DNA of 64,000 bases from Phytohabitans aurantiacus (GTDB taxonomy: Bacteria > Actinomycetota > Actinomycetes > Mycobacteriales > Micromonosporaceae). Where the stretch lies: assembly GCF_027923225.1 (NCBI RefSeq), contig NZ_BSDI01000020.1:1-64000 (forward strand), in the 5' to 3' direction. A program made the position numbers and the translations under genes. Under the pieces are notes generated by a model, which saw nothing but the letters and a program-made list of their open reading frames with translations, did not search any database and was not told the origin of the DNA. This document shows, piece by piece, positions 42,518 through 50,845 of this stretch. Every line of letters starts with the position of its first letter. The first letter of the stretch is position 1.

Positions 42518-43963
42518 ATGGACCTCCTCAACCTCGTCGCCGGCAAGTGGATCGAGGGCTCGGGCGCGCCCTTCACGGACACCAACCCGGCCCGGCCGGA
42601 CGAGACGGTCGCTTCCGGCCGCCACGCCTCGGTACCCGAGGTGCTGGACGCGATCGCGGCGGCCGACGCCGCCGCGCCCGCCTGGGCCGCCACCCCGCAC
42701 CACGCGCGCGCCGCCGTGCTCACCGCGGCGGCCGAGATCATCGACCGGAACGCCGACGCGTGGGGCCGCGAGCTGACCCGCGAGGAGGGCAAGACGCTGC
42801 CCGAGGCGGTCGCCGAGGTGCGCGGCGCCGCGCGGATCATCCGGTACTACGCGAACGAGGCCGACCGGGAGAGCGGCGAGATCTACGCGTCGCCGCGACC
42901 GGGGGAGAACCTGCTCGTGGTGCGCCGTCCGATCGGCGTCGCCGGTGTCATCACGCCGTTCAACTTCCCGATCGCGATCCCGGCCTGGAAGATCGCGCCC
43001 GCGCTCACCTACGGCAACACGGTGGTGTGGAAGCCGTCGTCGCTGGTGCCGTTGCTGGCGCTGCGGCTGGCGCAGGCGTTCGTCGAGGCCGGGCTCCCGG
43101 ACGGCGTGCTCAACCTCGTCTTCGGCGAGGGAGACATCGGTACCACCATCGTGGACCACTCCGATGTGGACGCCGTCTCGTTCACCGGGTCCACATCGGT
43201 GGGTCGCGCCGTCATCGCGCGCTGCGGTGAGCTGGGCAAGCCGGTGCAGACCGAGATGGGCGGCAAGAACGCCTCGGTGGTGCTGGCGGACGCCGACCTC
43301 GACCACGCGGCCGCGCAGGTGGTCGCGGGCGCCTTCCGCTCCACGGGCCAGAAGTGCACCGCCACGTCGCGCCTCATCGTGCAGTCCGACGTGGCCGACG
43401 ACCTGCTCCGCCGGGTCGCCCGGCGGGCCGAGGAGTTCGTCGTCGGTGACCCGCTGCGCGACGGTGTCCACATGGGACCGCTGGTCAGCGCCGCCGCCCG
43501 CGATCGGGTGTCCGCGGGTGTGCGGCGCGCGCTCGACCAGGGAGCGACCCCGGTCGCCGGCGGCACTCCGTACGCGGACGGGGATCTGGCGGCCGGCTGG
43601 TTCACGCCACCGACCGTGCTCGACCTGCCCAGCACCGGCGTCGACTTCTGGCGCGAGGAGCTCTTCGGGCCGGTCGTGGGCGTACTGCGGGCCGAGACGC
43701 CCGAAGAGGCGCTGAGCCTTGTGAACCACAGTGACCACGGCCTGTCCGCCGCCATCTTCACCCGGGACCTCGGCGTGGCTCTCAAGGCCGTCGAGCACGT
43801 CGAGGTGGGCGTGCTGCACATCAACTCCGAGTCGGCCGGCACGTTTCCGTGGGTGCCGTTCGGTGGTAGGCGCCAGAGCGGGTACGGCCCGAAGGAACAG
43901 GGCCGGGCCGCACGCGAGTTCTTCACGCACACCGTCACCGTCTACCTTGGAGCTCCGGGTTGA
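42518..43963 (+). CDS. NAD(P)-dependent aldehyde dehydrogenase (semialdehyde type)
   Basis: A 481-residue enzyme of the ALDH superfamily with catalytic C280 (STGQKCTATSRL), general base E246 (TEMGGKN), FTGSTSVG and the PWVPFGGRRQSGYG C-terminal motif. It resembles semialdehyde dehydrogenases such as 2,5-dioxovalerate or succinate semialdehyde types. In this context it could oxidise glutarate semialdehyde to glutarate and perhaps 5-aminopentanal to 5-aminovalerate (inference). The TGA overlaps the next gene's TTG start. Confidence 0.92.
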   Translation: MDLLNLVAGKWIEGSGAPFTDTNPARPDETVASGRHASVPEVLDAIAAADAAAPAWAATPHHARAAVLTAAAEIIDRNADAWGRELTREEGKTLPEAVAEVRGAARIIRYYANEADRESGEIYASPRPGENLLVVRRPIGVAGVITPFNFPIAIPAWKIAPALTYGNTVVWKPSSLVPLLALRLAQAFVEAGLPDGVLNLVFGEGDIGTTIVDHSDVDAVSFTGSTSVGRAVIARCGELGKPVQTEMGGKNASVVLADADLDHAAAQVVAGAFRSTGQKCTATSRLIVQSDVADDLLRRVARRAEEFVVGDPLRDGVHMGPLVSAAARDRVSAGVRRALDQGATPVAGGTPYADGDLAAGWFTPPTVLDLPSTGVDFWREELFGPVVGVLRAETPEEALSLVNHSDHGLSAAIFTRDLGVALKAVEHVEVGVLHINSESAGTFPWVPFGGRRQSGYGPKEQGRAAREFFTHTVTVYLGAPG

Positions 43964-45102
43964 GCAGCCTCGCGGGGGTGCTGATCGCTGACTTCAGCCG
44001 GGTGCTCGCCGGGCCGTACGCGACCATGCTCCTCGCCGACCTCGGCGCCGAGGTGGTCAAAGTGGAGCGTCCAGGCACCGGCGACGACACCCGCGCCTGG
44101 GGGCCGCCGCACGCCGGTGGTGAGGCCACGTACTACCTCGGCGTCAACCGCAACAAGCGTTCCATCGCGCTCGACCTCGCCGACCCGTCCGATGTGGACG
44201 TCGCCCGGGACCTCGCGACCCGTGCCGACGTGGTCGTGGAGAACTTCCGGCCCGGCACCATGGAGCGGCTCGGCCTCGGCTACACCTCGATGAAGGAGCG
44301 CAATCCGCGGCTGGTCTACTGCTCGATCACCGGCTTCGGCAGCGGGGCGGGCGCCGGCCTTCCCGGGTACGACCTGCTGGTGCAGGCGGTCGGCGGGCTG
44401 ATGAGCGTCACCGGTGAGCCGGATGGGCCGGGCACGAAGACGGGCGTGGCGGTCGTCGACGTCATCACCGGACTGCACGCCGCGGTCGGTGTGCTCGCCG
44501 CGCTCCGGCACCGCGACCAGACCGGAGAAGGCCAGCGCGTCGAGGTGTCGCTGCTGTCGTCGCTGCTGTCCGCGCTCGTCAACCAGGCGTCCGGCTACGT
44601 GTCGGCCGGCGTCGTGCCGGGCCGGATGGGCAACCGTCACCCCAGCATCGCGCCGTACGAGGTCTTCGAGACCCGCGACCGGCCCATCGCCGTCGCGGTC
44701 GGCAACGACCGCCAGTTCCGGTCGCTGTGCGCGGCACTCGGCCGCGGCGACCTCGCCGCCGACCCCAGATTCGCGACGAACACATCGCGGGTCGCCGCCC
44801 GCGGCGCGCTGGCGGCTTCGCTCTCCGAAACGTTGTCATCTCGTACCGCCGACGACTGGTTCGCGGTCCTGATGGCGGCTGGCGTGCCCTGCGGTCCCGT
44901 CAACGACCTGGCCGCCGCCTTCAAGCTCGCCGAGTCAGTGGGACTGGACCCGGTCGTCGACATCGCCGACCCGCGCCGCGAGGCACCCGTACCCCAGGTG
45001 GCGAACCCGATCCGGCTGGACGCCGCCCCACCCGGGTACCGGCTGGCACCGCCCCGCCTCGACGAAGACGGCGCCTGGGTCCGTGAGATGTTAAAGCCAT
45101 GA
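43960..45102 (+). CDS. Class III (CaiB/BaiF-type) CoA-transferase, probable glutarate CoA-transferase
   Basis: A 380-residue family III CoA-transferase with the catalytic Asp at residue 138 (GYDLLVQAVGGLMSVTG), IADFSRVLAGPYATMLLADLGAEV at the N-terminus and VENFRPG. The family includes the succinyl-CoA:glutarate CoA-transferase (SUGCT), which would feed the divergent glutaryl-CoA dehydrogenase; substrate by context, not by sequence. TTG start overlapping the previous TGA, with GGAG 7 nt upstream. The stop overlaps the GntR start (ATGA). Confidence 0.88.
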   Translation: MSSLAGVLIADFSRVLAGPYATMLLADLGAEVVKVERPGTGDDTRAWGPPHAGGEATYYLGVNRNKRSIALDLADPSDVDVARDLATRADVVVENFRPGTMERLGLGYTSMKERNPRLVYCSITGFGSGAGAGLPGYDLLVQAVGGLMSVTGEPDGPGTKTGVAVVDVITGLHAAVGVLAALRHRDQTGEGQRVEVSLLSSLLSALVNQASGYVSAGVVPGRMGNRHPSIAPYEVFETRDRPIAVAVGNDRQFRSLCAALGRGDLAADPRFATNTSRVAARGALAASLSETLSSRTADDWFAVLMAAGVPCGPVNDLAAAFKLAESVGLDPVVDIADPRREAPVPQVANPIRLDAAPPGYRLAPPRLDEDGAWVREMLKP

Positions 45103-45755
45103 GTGTTCGGCCGCCCACCGCCCAGCAGTTCGTCCTCGGTGAGCTGCGCCGGGCGATCACCGCTGGGCGACTGCGCCCCGGCGCCCCGATCCGGCAGGAC
45201 GCGGTGGCCGAGGAACTGGGCGTCAGCCGGGTACCACTGCGCGAGGCGCTGAAGACCCTCCAGGGCGAGGGCCTCGTGAGCTACCAGGCACACCGCGGAT
45301 ACTTCGTGGAGTCACTGTCGCTCGACGACCTGCGCGAGGCGTACCGCATCCGCCAGCTCCTGGAAGAGGAGGCCGTACGCCGAGCCGCGGCGCGCCTCAC
45401 CGGCGCGGATCTCGATCGGCTCGACGCGGCCGAGCGCGAGGTCGAGCGGGCCGGCGCCGCGGGCGACGTGCTGGAGATGGCGGCCGCCAACCGGCGGTTT
45501 CACATGGCGCTTTTCGAACTGGCCGGGATGCCGCGCCTGATCCGCCTGATCCAGAGCCTGTGGGACGCCACCGACGCGTACCGGTCGATGTACTACGGCG
45601 AAGGCGACAACCGCGCCCGAGTCGTCGACGAACACAACGCTGTACTGGCGGCGTTACGGAAGTGTGACGTGGATGAGGCGGTGCGGATTCTGGATGCTCA
45701 CCGGGACCACGCCGTGGCCGCTCTGGAGGCGCTCCTCGAGGAACCTCCCAGCTAA
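45099..45755 (+). CDS. GntR-family regulator with FCD domain
   Basis: A 218-residue regulator: winged helix ~10-75 (IRQDAVAEELGVSRVPLREALKTLQGEGLV) and an FCD ligand domain ~80-205 with metal-site histidines (NRRFHMALFELAG, DEHNAVLAAL, LDAHRDHA). FCD regulators bind organic acids or acyl-CoAs; glutarate or glutaryl-CoA is a natural guess here. Co-translated with the CoA-transferase, it probably controls both divergent promoters at 42.44-42.52 kb. It is convergent with the exopolysaccharide gene at 45759 with 3 bp between stops. Confidence 0.92.
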   Translation: MSVRPPTAQQFVLGELRRAITAGRLRPGAPIRQDAVAEELGVSRVPLREALKTLQGEGLVSYQAHRGYFVESLSLDDLREAYRIRQLLEEEAVRRAAARLTGADLDRLDAAEREVERAGAAGDVLEMAAANRRFHMALFELAGMPRLIRLIQSLWDATDAYRSMYYGEGDNRARVVDEHNAVLAALRKCDVDEAVRILDAHRDHAVAALEALLEEPPS

Positions 45756-45758
45756 GGC

Positions 45759-48338
45759 CTACGGCTCGGTGGCCAGCACCTGCACCGCACCACTGGGGAA
45801 AAGCGCGCACAGCTGGGTCCTGCCGCCGACCTCGCGCGCGAAGATTCGTACCGTTTCCGCCCCAGGGCGCGCCGGCGCCTGCTGCGCCCGCAGGTCGAAC
45901 GCGGGCTGCACGACGAGGTTCTTCTCGTTGTTGCCGAGGCCGTTGGTGATCTCCACCTGCGTGGTGGGCGCCGGGGTGCCGATCCAGCCCTTGCCCGTGC
46001 CCGCCCGGGGCTGGCCGTTGTTGTCCGGCACCCCTGGTTGCGACAGGGTCGCGCGGACGACGGACAGTCCTCGGTCGGCGCCGAAGTCGACCGCGGCGGT
46101 CGCGCAGTTGATGATCTTCGTGTCGATGACGGTGCCAGCCGGCTCGTACCGGGTGGTGCCGGGTACGAGTTGGATGCCGATTTCCTGGTCGGGTTCGTGG
46201 TTGTACCCGAGGACCAGCCCGCCGACCCACCGGCAGTCGTTGCGTGCGATCCGTACGCCCACGCCGCCGTGAATGTCGGCGTAGCAGTTCATGCAGCTGA
46301 TGCTTGGCGAGGACAGCTCGAACGCGAGGTTCTGCTCGATGCCCCACGCGTGGCAGCTGACCATCAATGAGCCGTGCGCGTCGCCGCCCATCCGGAAGCC
46401 GGCCGCCCGGTTCTGGAACGCCAGGCAGTTGAGGAACATCGAGTCGTGCGGGCCGTTGAAGTTGATCCCGTACCCGCCGTTGCTGTGCGATCGCACGCTC
46501 GTCAATCGGGCTTCCATCTGATGTGACCGGCCCGGCAGAGCGCCGGTCGGCCCCCACTCGCTGTAGATGCCGTCTTCGCGGCAGTTGAAGACGATGACCT
46601 CGGTGAGCTCGTACCCATAGCCGTAGACGCGGAGGCCGTACCCGCCTTCCGGGTTCTGTTCGCTGTTTCCGTCCAGGGCGAGGTCGCGGATGCTGAAGAG
46701 GGTGATCCCCACGTCGGCGTGCCCGCCGGTCAACTTTTCGAAGCCGTCGGACTCGACGATGGCGGAGTTCGCGCCCGGCCGCAGTCGCAGCACCGACGCA
46801 TCGCCGCCGGCCCCGCGCAGGTGAACCCGGGAGTGGAGGATCAGCCGTCCGGTCAGGTACGTGCCGGGCGGGAAGAACACGATGCCGCCGGTTTCCCGCG
46901 CCGCGTCGATCGCGCGCTGGATCGACTCGGTGTCGTCAGTGGACCCGTCACCGGCCGCACCATGCTCGCGGACGTTGTACGCGTCCTCCGGGGTCGTGAG
47001 ACCGCCACCCCGGGCGGCGGCCGCTCCGATCGCCGCCGTACCCAGCCCCGCCGCGACCGCGCCACCGATGAGCGCGGCGCGCCGCGACACCGGCGGCGAC
47101 GGCGACGGCGAGGGTGTGTGGTTAGGGCCGTCCCAGACCATGTGTTCCCCTTCGTGCTGTGTTGGTTCGTCCGGCGCGCCGCGGGTGCGGTACATCCGGT
47201 AGAGGAACCAGGCGACCACGAACGCCTCGGCGACCAGCAGGACCGCGAACAGTTGTGGCGTTTTGGTGACCCAGCCCACGACCACGCCGAGGCCGCCGAA
47301 CGCCACCACCCGTGATCCGATCCCCGATATCAGGAACTGGCTCGGAACGGCCCAGATCATGTGCCGGGTGGCGAGCCACGTCGACACCATGAGAAGCCCC
47401 TTGTACCCGCAGTACGTCGCCACCACGGCAGTGCCCAGGCGGGCGAGGTCAGGTGCGAGGAGTTCGCGTACCCAGTCGCTGGCCAGCAGGACGGCCGTGA
47501 CGGTCAGTAGCGCCCCTGCGGTCAGCACCCGCGGGCCGGTCAGCCAGCGAATCCGCCGGCCAGCCACGATGTCTTCGCGGGTGGTAGCGGACAGCGCGAC
47601 GTGGAACGGCCCGAACGCAAGATCCATCGCGCGAACGACCACGATGGCACCCTGCCCGGCGGCCGCCCCCGCCACCGACGGCAGTGCCACCGCGTAGGAC
47701 AGGTCGGCTATGGCCGTGATCAGGTACACCGTGCCAACCCGCAGGGTCTCGCGGATGCCGGGGCGTACCCCGCGTGCCGCGGGCCGGCGGATGAGGAGCC
47801 AGCCGAGCACGGCGAGCTGCCCGGGGATCGCGGCGGCGTCCAGCCGGACGTTGGCCGCGGCCAGGATCGCACCGCCGACCAGGACGCCGACGGCGGTGAG
47901 CTGCGGTATCAGGTTGGCCTCGCGGCGCGAACGGGTCCGACCGGCGGCCCAGAACAGCGCCTCGATCGGCAGTTGCAGCAGCACGGGTGCGACGACTACC
48001 AGCCGGTCCAGGTGGCTGGCCTGCGGCAGGGCGATGTACGCCGAGACATAGGCGACCGCGCCGACCGGCAGCATCGCTGTCGCCGCCGCTCGCCGGGCCC
48101 AGCTTTCGAGGTCCCAGTGAGTTGGCACGAGGTCGGCCGCCATTGGCCGGCCGACCAGCGATTCGAGCAGCGTGTACGGCACGGCCAGGAGCATGCCCTG
48201 CAAGGCGATGTACGGCAGATGCTCGGCGTCGGTAGCGGATGCCAGCAGGAAGAGGTAGACGCTGCCCAGCCGCGTGAGCGCCTGCACCGAGAGCTGCGAG
48301 CGTTGCAGTTGGCCGAGCAGCGGAAGGACGCGGTGCAC
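45759..48338 (-). CDS. Flippase-like membrane domain fused to a Tat-signal right-handed beta-helix protein
   Basis: An uninterrupted 859-codon frame made of two proteins. Residues 1-399 form a ~10-12 helix membrane protein like polysaccharide flippases (Wzx/MATE-type). Residues 400-859 start with MVWDGPNH, then a twin-arginine signal (VSRRAALIGGAVAAG) and a pectate-lyase-superfamily beta-helix (AYNVREHGAAGDGSTDDTESIQRAIDAA, VFFPPGTYL). The internal ATG at 47141 has AAGGGGA 4-5 nt upstream. It could therefore be read as a fusion, as a separate 460-residue exported protein, or as both. First function: export of lipid-linked repeat units; second: probable surface polysaccharide lyase, hydrolase or binding protein. 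No stop or frameshift separates them in this sequence. Confidence 0.85.
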   Translation of the reverse strand: MHRVLPLLGQLQRSQLSVQALTRLGSVYLFLLASATDAEHLPYIALQGMLLAVPYTLLESLVGRPMAADLVPTHWDLESWARRAAATAMLPVGAVAYVSAYIALPQASHLDRLVVVAPVLLQLPIEALFWAAGRTRSRREANLIPQLTAVGVLVGGAILAAANVRLDAAAIPGQLAVLGWLLIRRPAARGVRPGIRETLRVGTVYLITAIADLSYAVALPSVAGAAAGQGAIVVVRAMDLAFGPFHVALSATTREDIVAGRRIRWLTGPRVLTAGALLTVTAVLLASDWVRELLAPDLARLGTAVVATYCGYKGLLMVSTWLATRHMIWAVPSQFLISGIGSRVVAFGGLGVVVGWVTKTPQLFAVLLVAEAFVVAWFLYRMYRTRGAPDEPTQHEGEHMVWDGPNHTPSPSPSPPVSRRAALIGGAVAAGLGTAAIGAAAARGGGLTTPEDAYNVREHGAAGDGSTDDTESIQRAIDAARETGGIVFFPPGTYLTGRLILHSRVHLRGAGGDASVLRLRPGANSAIVESDGFEKLTGGHADVGITLFSIRDLALDGNSEQNPEGGYGLRVYGYGYELTEVIVFNCREDGIYSEWGPTGALPGRSHQMEARLTSVRSHSNGGYGINFNGPHDSMFLNCLAFQNRAAGFRMGGDAHGSLMVSCHAWGIEQNLAFELSSPSISCMNCYADIHGGVGVRIARNDCRWVGGLVLGYNHEPDQEIGIQLVPGTTRYEPAGTVIDTKIINCATAAVDFGADRGLSVVRATLSQPGVPDNNGQPRAGTGKGWIGTPAPTTQVEITNGLGNNEKNLVVQPAFDLRAQQAPARPGAETVRIFAREVGGRTQLCALFPSGAVQVLATEP

Positions 48339-48341
48339 GAA

Positions 48342-49667
48342 TCAGCCCACCGGTTCGCCGGCCGGCGGTCGCGACCGCCGGCCGGGCAGTGACGGCACGC
48401 CCGGCATCCGGAGGGGGCGTGCCGAACCGGCCGATGGCGTCGAGGTGCCGGGGTCCCGAAGGCTGCCGTACAGCGCGAACACGATCAGGCACATCATCCC
48501 GGCGCCGTACTCCCACGTCTCGACGACCAGAGACGCGCAGGCCAACCCGGTCAGCCCGGCCAGCAGCGGCACGGCGCGCGGATCAGTGGCAGACCGGCGG
48601 GCCAGCCGCACCAGCAGATAACCGAGCCAGCCGAGCAGCGCGATGGCGGCGATCGGGCCGAACTGCAGCGCCACGCTGATGAAGTAGTTGTCCACGAACA
48701 CCTGCGGCCCGCCCGAGATCCGAGAGGTCGTCGCCGCCCCGGCGCTGCCGAAGCCGGAGCCGAGCAGCGGTACACCGTCGAGCAGGCCGGCCCACACGTC
48801 CAGCCGCTGCCGCAGGCTGCTCGCCCCGGTGGCGCCGAGGACGGCGAAGCCCGCCGCGACGCCGGCCGCGATGACGATCGCGAGCACCAGTGAGATCCGC
48901 CGGCGTACCCGGCCCGGCGAACGGTTGAGCAGCACGGCGCCGAGCGCACCACCCACCACGAGCAGCGCACCGGATCGGCTCGTGCTCAGGGCGAGCGCCA
49001 CCGCGGCGGCGATCGCGCCCGCGTGCCAGAGCCGCCGGTGAGGGTGGGCGCCGGCGGTGAGCCAGAGCGCGATGTAGCCCAGCAGGTACGCGCCCGCAAG
49101 CATGCCGAGTTCGGCGTTGAACTCGGTCAGGCCTGGCGCCCGGAACACACCGTCGATGTACCGGATCGCGCGGTCTTCTTCGAAGCCCCACTCCACCAGG
49201 CGGGCGGGACCGATGATCAGCTCGGCGACTGCGGCCAGCCCGTTGGCGATGACGAGCCAGGACATGACGTCGACAAGGATCCGACGCTCGCGCTGGCCCA
49301 GCGCCGCCATGACCGCGATAAGCGCCAGCGGCAGCAGCGTGATCCGCAGACCGACCACCGTCTGCGCGATGCCGTGATGTGCGAGACCCAGCACCGTCCA
49401 CAGCACCACCGCGGCACACGCCGCGGCCACCGGCCGCCACCACCGCAGGACGAGCGCGCGGTGACGGATCACGACGATGGCGAAGAGGACACAGACCACG
49501 GCCGCGCCGGACAGGCTCAGGACGTACTCCCGGCCACCGAATATCCAGCCGGCGGCCGCCTGGATGCCGAGCAACCAGAGCCCGAGCGGGGCGGCCAGCA
49601 CGACCGCGACGTAGGCCAGCCCGATGGTCGCGGCGACCGAAAACGTGACTCGCCTCTTGGCCTTCAT
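48342..49667 (-). CDS. O-antigen ligase/polymerase-like (Wzy/WaaL) membrane protein
   Basis: A 441-residue, ~12-helix membrane protein. The large loop and following helices have the family-like RAPGLTEFNAELGMLAGAYLLG, LSTSRSGALLVVGGALGAV and LDVWAGLLDGVPLLGSGFGS, as in O-antigen ligase/polymerase domains. The predicted role is linking repeat units of the exopolysaccharide at the outer face of the membrane. It starts at an ATGA overlap with the upstream glycosyltransferase and ends 3 bp before the flippase fusion. Confidence 0.85.
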   Translation of the reverse strand: MKAKRRVTFSVAATIGLAYVAVVLAAPLGLWLLGIQAAAGWIFGGREYVLSLSGAAVVCVLFAIVVIRHRALVLRWWRPVAAACAAVVLWTVLGLAHHGIAQTVVGLRITLLPLALIAVMAALGQRERRILVDVMSWLVIANGLAAVAELIIGPARLVEWGFEEDRAIRYIDGVFRAPGLTEFNAELGMLAGAYLLGYIALWLTAGAHPHRRLWHAGAIAAAVALALSTSRSGALLVVGGALGAVLLNRSPGRVRRRISLVLAIVIAAGVAAGFAVLGATGASSLRQRLDVWAGLLDGVPLLGSGFGSAGAATTSRISGGPQVFVDNYFISVALQFGPIAAIALLGWLGYLLVRLARRSATDPRAVPLLAGLTGLACASLVVETWEYGAGMMCLIVFALYGSLRDPGTSTPSAGSARPLRMPGVPSLPGRRSRPPAGEPVG

Positions 49668-50845
49668 CGCGGGAATCCTTCACGGGCAGGGCTGGCGGAC
49701 CGGGCGGCCAGAAGGCTCTCGTACACCCCGATCACCGCGTCCACGTGGTCCTCCCAGTCCAACCGGCCACCGTCGGTGGCGGCCGATGCCGACATCGTCT
49801 GGTATTCAGGGTCAGGCATGTGCGCGGCTCGTGCGAGCAGGCGGCGCAGGTCCTCCGCGGAGTCGAAGACCAGAGTGGAGCCGCCGGATGCCATAGGCGG
49901 CGCGGCGACCGCGCTGGCGATCAGCGGGCGGCCGGCGATCAGTGCCTCCGCGCAGGCGAGGCCGAACGTCTCGTGCCCCTGGCTGGGAAACACCAACCAG
50001 CCCGCCTGGCGCAGCGCCGACTCCTTGCCGGCCTCGTCGAGGTACCCGAGGTAACGCACTGAAGGCAGCTCGCCGGCAACCCGCTCGACCTCGGCGCGCA
50101 GCGGGCCGTCGCCGCCGATCAGCAGCGTGCCGTCGATCTGCGCGTGGCCGGCTTCCCACGCCCGCAGTAACAGGTCGATTCCCTTGTGCGGGCTCAGCGC
50201 CCCGAGAAACAAGAACGTGTCCCTGCGGCCGGTCGGCCAGCGCTGCCCCTGGCCGGGTGCGACGACTCCCAGCGGCACGACGCGGTCGGGCACCCGCCGT
50301 CCGCCGCGTGCCCGGCGGCGTACGAGCGCGCGGTTCCGCTCCGCCGAGAACAGCAGCAGCGTGCGGCGCAGCCGCCGGCCGATCCAGGCCGACCGCAGGC
50401 CGAGCAGGGCGTCGAGGGCTCCGGATCGCCCCAGGTTGCCGAGCGCGTTGTTCGGGTCGCAGATGGCCATGTCGTGCACCGAATGACAGGTCGGGTACGC
50501 CCGTGACAGCCGCGCCACGGGCAGGATGCCGAGCCCTTGCCAGTTGTGCACATGTACCACGTCCGGCGCGAAATCGCCCAGGTCGCGAGGGCGGAGCCCG
50601 GTCGGGTCGAGTAGGTCAGCGAGGTGCGTGACGACCTTGTGCAGCTTGGGCAGCCGGAAGGCGCGTTCGCTGAGCCGCGCGCCGACATGCCGGTCCACCG
50701 GCTCGGCGTGCGGTGACGGGCGGCAGAACACCGCGACCTCGTGCCCGCGGGTCAGCAGACCGCGAGTGAGGTCACGGATGTACCGCTCGGCGCCACCGCG
50801 GACCGTGAAAGAGGAATGGACCATGGCGACACGCATCCGGCTCAC
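49664..50845 (-). CDS. GT4-family glycosyltransferase
   Basis: A 393-residue GT-B-fold enzyme, cytoplasmic. The N-terminal domain shows RVAMVHSSFTVRGGAERYIRDL, VVHVHNWQG and CHSVHDMAICDP. The C-terminal donor-binding domain shows FLGALSPHKGIDLLLRAW and the E-x7-E motif EALIAGRPLIASAVAAPP preceded by HETFGLACAEA. The donor is probably a nucleotide sugar; the acceptor is the growing repeat unit. GTG 50845 (GTGA overlap with the upstream stop, GGAGG 5 nt upstream) is preferred to the ATG nine bases downstream. Overlaps the polymerase gene by ATGA. Confidence 0.88.
   Translation of the reverse strand: MSRMRVAMVHSSFTVRGGAERYIRDLTRGLLTRGHEVAVFCRPSPHAEPVDRHVGARLSERAFRLPKLHKVVTHLADLLDPTGLRPRDLGDFAPDVVHVHNWQGLGILPVARLSRAYPTCHSVHDMAICDPNNALGNLGRSGALDALLGLRSAWIGRRLRRTLLLFSAERNRALVRRRARGGRRVPDRVVPLGVVAPGQGQRWPTGRRDTFLFLGALSPHKGIDLLLRAWEAGHAQIDGTLLIGGDGPLRAEVERVAGELPSVRYLGYLDEAGKESALRQAGWLVFPSQGHETFGLACAEALIAGRPLIASAVAAPPMASGGSTLVFDSAEDLRRLLARAAHMPDPEYQTMSASAATDGGRLDWEDHVDAVIGVYESLLAARSASPAREGFPR

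Noticed and set aside
45099..48338. Biosynthetic gene cluster (antibiotic) signature
   Set aside because: No PKS, NRPS, terpene or RiPP genes; the contents fit catabolism and exopolysaccharide synthesis.
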